Assembly: GCA_025358085.1 (NCBI GenBank)
Contig: JANYKT010000068.1
Coordinates: 44,136-108,135 of the forward strand
Length of the DNA stretch: 64,000 nt
DNA from: Deltaproteobacteria bacterium
GTDB lineage: Bacteria; Myxococcota; Myxococcia; Myxococcales; 40CM-4-68-19
Reading direction: 5' to 3'
Positions within the stretch are counted from its first letter, which is position 1. Every line of letters begins with the position of its first letter. The notes beneath the pieces were generated by a model. It did no database searches, was not told the origin of the DNA, and saw only the letters and a program-made list of their open reading frames with translations. Position numbers and translations under genes: made by a program. This document shows, one piece after another, positions 55,422 to 62,755 of this stretch.

Positions 55422-56528
55422 ATGAAGCGCATCGCTCTGATTGCACTGACCCTCTCCGCCTGCGGCGGCAAGTACAAGGCTCCGCCCGCACAGACCAGCA
55501 TCGCCCTCAAGACCGGCGCGGACTTGAAGCCCTATGACGCCGCCAAGCCTGGCAACGCCAATCCGCAGGGCCTCGCGCAGATTGGCAACACGGTCTACGC
55601 ATCGCTTTCGAACCAGACCAACGATTTTGCCAATGCCGGCCCGGGCTTCCTGGTTGGCTTCGTTCCCTCGACGGGAGTCCAGACGCTCATCGACCTCGGC
55701 GGCGCGGATGAAAAGCAGTGCCAGAACCCGGGCTTCGTGCGCGACTTCAATGGCAAGCTGTACGCGCCCTGCTCGGGAGACTTCAGCGGCACCGACAACG
55801 GCCGCGCTCTGGTCGAGGTCGACCCGAACACCGCGCAGGTGACCCGCCGTGCGGCCATCCCGGCCGGCCTGGTCCCCAACGGCGTCGCGCCCGGTCCGAC
55901 AAAGATTTGGATGGGCGACTCCCTCTCGCTGCGCGTCCTCGGCGTGGACCGGGGCACGTTCGTGGCCGACGACCCGGCCAAAGCCTTGACCCTGGACTGC
56001 GCGCAGACGCCGAAGACGGGCTTTTCCTATGTCGCCGATGTCGCCATTCTCTATGGCGATCTCTACGCCCTCTGCGCGTCCGACATCGCTGGCGGTCTCT
56101 TTCGCTTCGACGCCGCGACCGGCGCAGCCAAGGGACATGTTGCCGTCGGGCCAAACCCAACCGAACTGACCGCCACCGGAGATGGCCGGATTGCGGTCAT
56201 CAACTCCGCGGACAACACGCTCTCGCTCGTTACCATCAACGGCACGACGCTGACCGCCGACAACAAGGCGTTGACGTTCCCCAGCGGGACTGCGGCGCTG
56301 CAGGACGTGCGCGCACGCGACAACTTCCTTTACACAGTGGCGTCGAGCAGCAACTCGGCGCAGAAGATTGATCTCGCGGCCAAGGGCGGACCGAAAATTG
56401 TCCAGGTCGCAGCGTTCCCGAATGGCTCCAATCCGTACAACATCTTTCCTCTCGACGACGATCAGGCCATCGTGACCAACCGCCAGACCAACTCAATCTC
56501 GGCTGTGCAATGGGTGAACGTCCCTTGA
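55422..56528 (+). CDS. Beta-propeller surface lipoprotein of the B12 operon (BtuG-like by position and fold)
   Basis: 368 residues. A short lipoprotein signal ends in T-L-S-A-C. The mature chain consists of recurring beta-propeller blades typified by G-L-A-Q-I-G-N-T-V-Y-A-S-L, V-R-D-F-N-G-K-L-Y-A-P, V-A-I-L-Y-G-D-L-Y-A-L and A-R-D-N-F-L-Y-T-V. Several Cys pairs are present (about residues 110, 118, 172). Sits between btuB and btuF under the cobalamin riboswitch. Bacteroides BtuG is likewise a lipidated beta-propeller partner of BtuB that binds B12 tightly. Homology to BtuG cannot be judged by eye; the functional proposal rests on context and predicted fold. Confidence 0.72.
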   Translation: MKRIALIALTLSACGGKYKAPPAQTSIALKTGADLKPYDAAKPGNANPQGLAQIGNTVYASLSNQTNDFANAGPGFLVGFVPSTGVQTLIDLGGADEKQCQNPGFVRDFNGKLYAPCSGDFSGTDNGRALVEVDPNTAQVTRRAAIPAGLVPNGVAPGPTKIWMGDSLSLRVLGVDRGTFVADDPAKALTLDCAQTPKTGFSYVADVAILYGDLYALCASDIAGGLFRFDAATGAAKGHVAVGPNPTELTATGDGRIAVINSADNTLSLVTINGTTLTADNKALTFPSGTAALQDVRARDNFLYTVASSSNSAQKIDLAAKGGPKIVQVAAFPNGSNPYNIFPLDDDQAIVTNRQTNSISAVQWVNVP

Positions 56529-57340
56529 TTCGAGTCGCTGCGCTGATCTTGCTTGCATCGAGTGCGGCGCTCGCTGCGGGTCCGCGCCAGCACCTCGGGC
56601 CGCCGGTTCCGGCTGCCGTCCTTCGCGTGGTCACGCTCGCGCCGTCTCTCTCGGACGTTGTCCTCGCGCTGGACGCGGGAGAGCGGCTGGTCGGGGTCAC
56701 GCGCTTCGACGACGACCCGCGCGTCAAGGACGTGAAGCGCGTCGGCGGGTACAACGATCCCGAGCCCGAAGCGGTGCTGGCGCTCAAGCCAGACCTGGTG
56801 CTCGCCGAGCCCGCGCCGGCGAACCGCGGGCCCGTCACTACGCTTGCGCGTCTCGGAGTTCCCATCGAGGCCTTCCCGCTTTCAACCGTTCAGGAGATCG
56901 AGCGGGCCATCGATGGAGTCGGCGACCTGCTGCACCTCTCGCCCAAAGCGCGCCTGCTCGTGCAGGGCATCGAGACGGCGCGCACTCGCGCGCGCGCGCA
57001 GGCGCAGGGCAAGCACCGGCCGCGCGTGCTGCTGGTCTTCGGGCTCGACCCGCTGGTCGTGGCGGGGCCGCGGAGCTTCGCCGGCGAGCTGCTCACGGAT
57101 GCGGGCGGCGAGAACGCGGCGGGCCCAAGCGACAAGCCTTTCTTCCGTCTGCCGGAGGAAGTTGCGGTGCGCTCGCGGCCAGATCTGGTCATCCTCTGCG
57201 GCGTCGATGCGCCCCAAGGTCGCGCGGCAGTGGTCGGGCTCGACGTGCGAGCGGCCTCGCTCCCCTCGACCGCGTTGCTGCATCCGGGGCCGCGCATCCC
57301 GCAGGCCATCGACGACCTCGCGAAGCTGCTGCGGCCGTGA
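56510..57340 (+). CDS. btuF: Cobalamin-type periplasmic binding protein BtuF
   Basis: 276 residues, class III (clamshell) binding protein with a cleavable signal peptide. R-V-V-T-L-A-P-S-L-S-D-V-V-L-A-L and L-K-P-D-L-V-L-A-E are typical of BtuF/FhuD/FecB proteins. Starts inside the end of the lipoprotein gene (19-base overlap) and overlaps btuC by 4 bases. Captures B12 after BtuB transport and passes it to BtuCD. Confidence 0.88.
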   Translation: MGERPLIRVAALILLASSAALAAGPRQHLGPPVPAAVLRVVTLAPSLSDVVLALDAGERLVGVTRFDDDPRVKDVKRVGGYNDPEPEAVLALKPDLVLAEPAPANRGPVTTLARLGVPIEAFPLSTVQEIERAIDGVGDLLHLSPKARLLVQGIETARTRARAQAQGKHRPRVLLVFGLDPLVVAGPRSFAGELLTDAGGENAAGPSDKPFFRLPEEVAVRSRPDLVILCGVDAPQGRAAVVGLDVRAASLPSTALLHPGPRIPQAIDDLAKLLRP

Positions 57341-58398
57341 AGCGGTCCGCGAAGGTTGGTCCAGCCGGGACGGTCGCGCGGCGTTCGGCCGCCGTGCGGA
57401 CCGCGCTGGCACTGGCTTTCCTCCTTCCGGTTTCCGCGCTCGCGCTCTTCGTCGGCGTCGCAGTCGGCGCAGGCGACCTCTCTCTTCGCGCGGCCCTGAA
57501 GGGCGTCGAGCCGGACGCGACCGTGCTGTTCCGGCTGCGCATCCCGCGCGTGATCCTCGCAGCTGAAGTCGGCGCCGCGCTCTCGGTCGCCGGCGTCGCG
57601 CTGCAGGCGCTCTTGCGCAATCCGCTCGCCGACCCGTTCATCTTCGGCCTCTCCGGCGGCGCGGCGGTCGGCACCGCAGTCTTCGTCGCGGCCTCCGGCA
57701 CCTTCCTCGGCGCCGCCACCGCCGCTGCTGCGTCGTGGTCCGGACTGCTCCCGACCCAGGTGGCCGCGGTGGTGGGCGCGCTCGCGGCGGCGCTGCTCGT
57801 CTTCACACTCGGCCGTGCGCGCGGACAACTCGCCCCCGAGCGCGCCTTGCTCGTCGGCGTGGTCTTCAACTCCTTCGCCTCGGCCGTGGTGATCTCGGTC
57901 GAAGCCGTGCTGCAGCCCGAGCAGACGCAAGCGGTCCTGCTTTGGCTCTCGGGGACGATGGGCTACGAGCCGTCCTCTGTGCTGCTGTCCGCGGGCATCC
58001 TGGTGCTCGCGCCCGCGCTGCTGCTCACCGCGCTCGCGGGCCGGCTGAACCTGCTCGCGCTGGGTGACGACGGGGCCGCCGCGCTCGGCGTCGACGTGGC
58101 GCAGACGCGGCTCATTGCCTTCGTCGCCGCCAGCATCATGGTCGGCGTCTCGGTCGCGCTCACCGGCTTGGTGGGCTTCGTCGGCCTGGTGGTCCCCCAC
58201 GGCGTGCGGATGATCACCGGCCCCGATCACCGCGTGGTGATCCCCGCCTCCGCGGTGGGCGGCGCGGCGTTCCTGGTCCTCGCCGACGCTCTCTCGCGCG
58301 CGCTGTTCCGCAACCTCGGCATGGAGCCGCCCGTCGGCGCGGTGACGGCGATGGTGGGCGCGCCGCTCTTCGTGCTGCTCTTGCGGAGCCGCAAGTGA
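57337..58398 (+). CDS. btuC: Cobalamin ABC transporter permease BtuC
   Basis: 353-residue FecCD-family permease with about ten helices. Family signatures are R-I-P-R-V-I-L-A-A-E-V-G-A-A-L-S-V-A-G, L-R-N-P-L-A-D-P, and V-G-L-V-V-P-H-G-V-R, the coupling-helix region. It overlaps btuF by 4 bases and btuD by 4 bases, so the three are translationally coupled. Specificity for cobalamin follows from the operon, not the permease itself. Confidence 0.92.
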   Translation: MKRSAKVGPAGTVARRSAAVRTALALAFLLPVSALALFVGVAVGAGDLSLRAALKGVEPDATVLFRLRIPRVILAAEVGAALSVAGVALQALLRNPLADPFIFGLSGGAAVGTAVFVAASGTFLGAATAAAASWSGLLPTQVAAVVGALAAALLVFTLGRARGQLAPERALLVGVVFNSFASAVVISVEAVLQPEQTQAVLLWLSGTMGYEPSSVLLSAGILVLAPALLLTALAGRLNLLALGDDGAAALGVDVAQTRLIAFVAASIMVGVSVALTGLVGFVGLVVPHGVRMITGPDHRVVIPASAVGGAAFLVLADALSRALFRNLGMEPPVGAVTAMVGAPLFVLLLRSRK

Positions 58399-59225
58399 AC
58401 GAGTCCGCGGTGCCCTTGCGTCGAGAGACGCGCGTGGCCGTGCCGCTGCTCGTGCTGCGCGAGGTCCGCTATCGCCACTCGACCCATCTCCCCGAGGCGC
58501 TCTCGGGCGCCTCGCTGCAAGTGGGCGCCGGAGAGGTGGTCGGTGTCATCGGCCCCAACGCCGCCGGCAAGAGCACGCTCGCGCGCATCGCCTGCGGCCT
58601 GCTCGCGCCCTCCTCGGGGCAAGTCCTTCTCTCCGGCGACTCCGTCTCGCGTCTGAGCCGCCGCGAGCGCGCCCGCCGGGTTGCATTCCTGCCCCAGCAC
58701 CAGCCTGCCGACCTGGTCTTCACCGCGCGCGAAGTCGCACTGATGGGCCGCGCGCCGCACCTCGGCCTCTGGGCACTCGAGGGCGAGCGCGACCGCCAGA
58801 TCGCCGAAGCCTCGCTCGCCGAGGCTGACGTACTCGGCCTCGCCTAGCGCCCGGTCGCGCAGCTTTCCGGAGGCGAGCGCCAGCGGGTCTTTCTCGCCCG
58901 CGCCTTCGCGCAACAGACCGTTCTGCTGGTGCTGGACGAGCCCACCGCCAGCCTCGACCTTGGTCATCAAGTCTTGCTGGTCAATGCGCTGCGCCGCCGG
59001 GGCCGCGAGGGAAACGGCGCTTTACTGGTCCTGCACGATCTCGCGCTCGCCGGTGCGGCTTGTGACCGTCTGGTCCTGCTGGTCTGCGGGCAAGTCCTCG
59101 CCGAGGGGACTCCTGCAGAAGTGCTCAAGCCCGACCTGCTCGCCCGTGCCTACGGCACCGCCGTCGACGTCGTCACCGACCCCGCCACCGGCCAGCCGTT
59201 GGTCGCCCCGCGCATCGCGCGCTGA
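58395..59225 (+). pseudogene. btuD: btuD ATPase interrupted by an in-frame amber codon
   Basis: Transporter ATPase in one frame from 58395 to 59225, broken by TAG at 58845-58847. Before it: Walker A G-P-N-A-A-G-K-S-T and Q-loop. After it, in the same frame with no indel: R-P-V-A-Q-L-S-G-G-E-R-Q-R-V (ABC signature), Walker B L-V-L-D-E-P-T-A-S-L-D and the H-loop. The stop is in the position before R-P-V, where relatives often have a polar residue such as Glu. GAG to TAG would be a single change. Either a nonsense mutation that kills the ATPase, a sequencing error, or suppression. Translation restarting downstream could not rebuild the protein. Confidence 0.85.
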
Positions 59226-59274
59226 AGCTTGTCATCCAAAGTGCCGCGTCGCAGTGAGGTGGGTAACTCCAAAT

Positions 59275-60069
59275 TCAGCGCTTTTGCAAGCGCAGCGACT
59301 GCCAACTGGCGTCGGCGGTCCAGCCGCCGTCGACGACAAGCGCATGGCCGTTCACGAACGCGCTTTCGACCGGATCAGCGAGGAAGCTGATCGCGCGCGC
59401 GACGTCACCGGGCGAGGCGAAGCGAGCCATCGGAACGCGGTCGGTGATGTCCGCGTCGGTATAGGTTCCGCTCGCCTGGCTTTCGTCGTCCATCGCCGTC
59501 TTCACCCAGCCCGGACAGACGGCGTTGACGCGAATGCCCCTGCCGCCCCACTCAGCAGCGAGCGTTCGCGTCAGCCCGATGAGCCCGTGCTTGGAGGCGT
59601 TATAGGCGGCGCGGTCGGCGACGCCGGCGAGCCCTGCGATCGAGGCCACGTTGACGACGCTGGCCTTCTTTGCTGCGAAGAGGAGCTGCGCGAACGCCCG
59701 GCAGAGCAGGAACGGCGCGACCAGATTCACCTCGAGGACGCGGCGAAGCTGCGCAGCGGAAGTCTTCTCGAGGGGAGAGATCAGGCTGATGCCGGCGTTG
59801 TTGACGAGCACGTCCAGGTGGCCCCAGCGCGCCCGCACCACCGCGGCGAGATCGTCGATGGCGGCCTCGTCGGTGAGGTCGCCGACGCATTCGACGACTT
59901 CGCCGCCGAACGCCCTGACCATCGAGGCCGTCTCGGCCGGCGGGCGAAGGTCGCTCAGCGCCAGCGCGTAGCCGCGCTCAGCGAGGAGCACGGCGGTGCG
60001 CTGGCCGATGCCCTGCGCTGCGCCGGTGACGACTGCGATGCGAGCTGCGGCGGAAGGCGTATCGGGCAT
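59275..60069 (-). CDS. Short-chain dehydrogenase/reductase
   Basis: 264-residue classical SDR. NAD(P) motif T-G-A-A-Q-G-I-G, structural N-N-A-G, catalytic Ser in N-V-A-S-I-A-G and Y-N-A-S-K with the Tyr and Lys. I chose the ATG at 60069, after which the fold begins at once; the open frame continues to 60195 with no resemblance. Substrate unknown; closest in style to 3-oxoacyl-ACP or 3-hydroxyacyl dehydrogenases. Convergent with the btu operon. Confidence 0.9.
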   Translation of the reverse strand: MPDTPSAAARIAVVTGAAQGIGQRTAVLLAERGYALALSDLRPPAETASMVRAFGGEVVECVGDLTDEAAIDDLAAVVRARWGHLDVLVNNAGISLISPLEKTSAAQLRRVLEVNLVAPFLLCRAFAQLLFAAKKASVVNVASIAGLAGVADRAAYNASKHGLIGLTRTLAAEWGGRGIRVNAVCPGWVKTAMDDESQASGTYTDADITDRVPMARFASPGDVARAISFLADPVESAFVNGHALVVDGGWTADASWQSLRLQKR

Positions 60070-60291
60070 GGCGCGATCTCTCTGCTCGACGATCGTGAGC
60101 ATAAGACAAATGAAGCGGGAAATGGGTCTGGTAGCGAGAGTTCCGTCAATCGACGGCTCATTTGCTACGCTCGCACAGGAGGGGAAGCGCAGCAAGGGGC
60201 GGGCCCGGCCTCGGCGCTCGGGGGCGGAGGAACGACGCGGCTGCGCAGCTTGGAGTTGGGCGCGAACCCACCGTGATACCCGACTCCACAG

Positions 60292-61146
60292 TCATTCCAG
60301 ATACAGCGTAAAGCCTGCTTCCAATACCTGATCGAGGCCACCCTCGATGCGGCGGCGGAACGCGAGGTGCACTCCGCCGATCTCGGCGAGGATACCTATC
60401 CCGGCCGAGAAATAAGCCAGCTTGTTGGTCGGGTCATAAGTGCCGCCCACCCTCAGCGCAAAGGCCTGATCGACCAGGTATTCAATCCCGCCGTCGAACT
60501 TGTGCTTGATATGGCTGGTGTCGGAAAGGTCGGCTTTGTAATCGAGCGCCAGGTGCCAATCGGCGTCGCTACCCCAGGCCAACGCGGCGGTCGTGGTCAA
60601 GGGGAAGAGCGGCCCCAGCGCAGAAAACGAAATGTTCTGCACCACGGCGGCGTAGCTGAGGGATCCTCGCCGGGCGAGCAGCCCGATGTCCTGCGCGGCC
60701 TTCTGGACCAGACCGTCCTGGGTATGGAAGCGCAGATACTTCGTCTCGCCGCCGACAAAGAACGCGCCGACTGGATAGGCATAGGCAAAGCCCAAAAGCC
60801 AACCCTCGGCGCGGCCCTCCGGTTGCCCGCTGCCCCAGCGAGAAAAGAGGATGCCGCTCGCCACCGGCGTGGACTTGCTGTCGACGATGCTCGCCATGAC
60901 GCCTTGCGCGGGAAAGCGGCTGTCGACCGCGCCGTCGACCTCCATATGGTAGCGCTGGGCCTGGGCCAGACCTGCAGGATTGCTCACCAGCGCGTCGTTG
61001 GAAGTAGCAATGGCGGCGTCGGACGTGCCCAGCGCCAGCGAGCGCGGCATGCCGATGGTGCCGGGGAATGGCGCGCCCGGATCGGTTGCGGCGTGGTCGG
61101 CGCGCGCGGCGAAAGCACAACAGAGGATGAAGAGGAGGGCCCGCAT
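60292..61146 (-). CDS. Outer-membrane beta-barrel protein of unknown function
   Basis: 284 residues with a signal peptide ending A-A-R-A. The mature chain shows alternating hydrophobic and polar residues in barrel strands, a P-x-S-L-A-L-G-T-S-D-A-A-I-A-T-S-N-D-A-L-V-S start reminiscent of FadL/PorV-like proteins (N-P-A-G-L), and a Phe/Tyr-rich final strand (A-G-F-T-L-Y-L-E). Divergent from galU with about 70 bases between; no partner gene identifies its role. Confidence 0.75.
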   Translation of the reverse strand: MRALLFILCCAFAARADHAATDPGAPFPGTIGMPRSLALGTSDAAIATSNDALVSNPAGLAQAQRYHMEVDGAVDSRFPAQGVMASIVDSKSTPVASGILFSRWGSGQPEGRAEGWLLGFAYAYPVGAFFVGGETKYLRFHTQDGLVQKAAQDIGLLARRGSLSYAAVVQNISFSALGPLFPLTTTAALAWGSDADWHLALDYKADLSDTSHIKHKFDGGIEYLVDQAFALRVGGTYDPTNKLAYFSAGIGILAEIGGVHLAFRRRIEGGLDQVLEAGFTLYLE

Positions 61147-61216
61147 CGGCGCGCACCGTACCCGCTGTCAGGCCCCCGTGCTAGGTATTGCCGCCCTCGA
61201 AGGTCAGGAGCTCCCG

Positions 61217-62086
61217 GTGAATCATCCGCTGCGCAAAGTAGTGATTCCGGCAGCCGGTCTGGGAACGCGGTTTTTGCCGGCCACCAAGTCGGTGCCCAAG
61301 GAGATGCTGCCCATCGTCGACCAGCCCACCATCGGGCTCATCGTGGACGAAGCGCTGCGCGCGGGCGCCACCGAGGTCATCGTCATCAATGGCCGCGGCA
61401 AGACGGCCATCGAGGACTATTTCGACCGCTCCTACGAGCTGGAAGACACCCTCTTGCGCAAGGGCAAGCAGGAACTCTTCGAGCAGGTCCGCAAGATCAG
61501 CGACTCCGTGAGCGTGACCTCCTTGCGGCAGAAAGAGCCCATGGGCCTCGGCCACGCGGTGCTGGCGGCGCGCAATGCCATTGGCGACCAGTGGTTCGGC
61601 GTGCTGCTCGGCGACGACCTCTTCGATTCCGAGGAGCCGGGCATCGCGCAGCTCGCGCGCGTTGCGGCGAAGACCGGCAAAGCGGCCGTGGCGCTGATGG
61701 CCGTGCCCGACGACCAGACTCATATGTATGGAGTGGCTGCCGGGGTTCGGCTTCCCGACGGGAATCTGGCCATCGCGAAGCTGATCGAGAAGCCGAAACA
61801 AGGCACCGCACCCTCGAACCTCGCCGTCATCGGGCGCTACCTGTTGCCGCCCGATATCTTCGACATCCTCGAGCAGGTGAAGCCCGGCGCTGGCGGCGAG
61901 ATCCAGCTCACCGATGCGCTCGCGGTGCTGGCGCAGCAGGGGCGGCTGCTCGGCGTCACGCTGCAGGGCGAGCGGCACGACGCGGGCGACAGGCTCGGCT
62001 ATCTGCAAGCCAACATCGCTTATGCGCTCAAGCGACCTTCTTTGCGCGAAGGGCTGCTCGCGTTCATGAGAAAGGTTTCGCAATGA
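61217..62086 (+). CDS. galU: UTP-glucose-1-phosphate uridylyltransferase
   Basis: Makes UDP-glucose for polysaccharide and lipid glycosylation; 289 residues. The GTG at 61217 follows AGGAG at a 6-base gap and gives the expected start K-V-V-I-P-A-A-G-L-G-T-R-F-L-P-A-T-K-S. The downstream M-L-P-I-V-D-Q-P-T-I and the E-K-P-K segment are also diagnostic. A frame extending to 60980 lies across the divergent gene and is not real. Its stop overlaps the next gene's start (ATGA). Confidence 0.96.
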   Translation: MNHPLRKVVIPAAGLGTRFLPATKSVPKEMLPIVDQPTIGLIVDEALRAGATEVIVINGRGKTAIEDYFDRSYELEDTLLRKGKQELFEQVRKISDSVSVTSLRQKEPMGLGHAVLAARNAIGDQWFGVLLGDDLFDSEEPGIAQLARVAAKTGKAAVALMAVPDDQTHMYGVAAGVRLPDGNLAIAKLIEKPKQGTAPSNLAVIGRYLLPPDIFDILEQVKPGAGGEIQLTDALAVLAQQGRLLGVTLQGERHDAGDRLGYLQANIAYALKRPSLREGLLAFMRKVSQ

Positions 62087-62754
62087 CGGCGACGATCCTC
62101 GCGCTGCTGCTTGCGTATATTCCCGCGGCCGGGTCGCTCTTGCACCGCACGGCCTCTCGCGCAACTGAAGGCGGCCGCTCGCGCGAGGTCACGCTCTCGG
62201 GCCAGCTGCAACAGGACAACGGCAAGCCACAGCCGGCGTCCTTGATCCTCCACTTTCCGCTCGCGTGCCGCTTCGAAGGCGCGGTCACGGCGTCGGTGAA
62301 GAGCGCCGTCCAGAATCCGGTCGCCAGCGAGGACGGCGCGGCAGGCAGCGCGCGCGATCTCCTCAAGCTCGCCTGTCCGCTCATCGCCTACCGCGGGCTA
62401 TCCATCAACGACGCCGACCGTGCCCTTCACGGCAGCGCCCTCGCTTCCGGCGCCGACCTTTCGGCGGGCAACGGCATCACGCGATTGGGCGACCGCGCGG
62501 TCTGGGTGCTGGGCGCTGGGCCGCATGAGCCGGCCAAGCCACAGCTCTGGCTCTACAAGGACACCTCGGCGCCGGCACGGCTGCTGGCGCAGGGCGGCGA
62601 CGATCTGCGCTTGCTCCAGTACGGAAACCCGGCCGCTGCCGAATGGTTCCCGCGCGTAATCGAGCTCTGGCGCGGCGGCCAGTTGGCGGCGCGGTTCGAA
62701 GTCTTCGAGGCTCGCGGCTTCCGCGGGGCCGACGAGAGCGACGACGCCGAGTGA
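62083..62754 (+). CDS. Exported protein of unknown function linked to galU
   Basis: 223 residues with a signal peptide (M-T-A-T-I-L-A-L-L-L-A-Y-I-P-A-A-G-S). The start ATG overlaps the galU stop, so translation is coupled. The mature part is rich in Ala, Leu and Arg with one conserved-looking Cys pair (residues 65 and 96, approximately) and a beta-strand pattern near the end (A-A-R-F-E-V-F-E-A-R-G-F). I recognise no family. A very long upstream frame is a shadow of galU. Confidence 0.7.
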   Translation: MTATILALLLAYIPAAGSLLHRTASRATEGGRSREVTLSGQLQQDNGKPQPASLILHFPLACRFEGAVTASVKSAVQNPVASEDGAAGSARDLLKLACPLIAYRGLSINDADRALHGSALASGADLSAGNGITRLGDRAVWVLGAGPHEPAKPQLWLYKDTSAPARLLAQGGDDLRLLQYGNPAAAEWFPRVIELWRGGQLAARFEVFEARGFRGADESDDAE

Positions 62755-62755
62755 C

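Noticed and set aside
58845..58847. Recoding of the amber codon as pyrrolysine or selenocysteine
   Set aside because: Selenocysteine uses UGA, not UAG, and no pyrrolysine gene or reason for it at this position is visible; mutation or sequence error is simpler.
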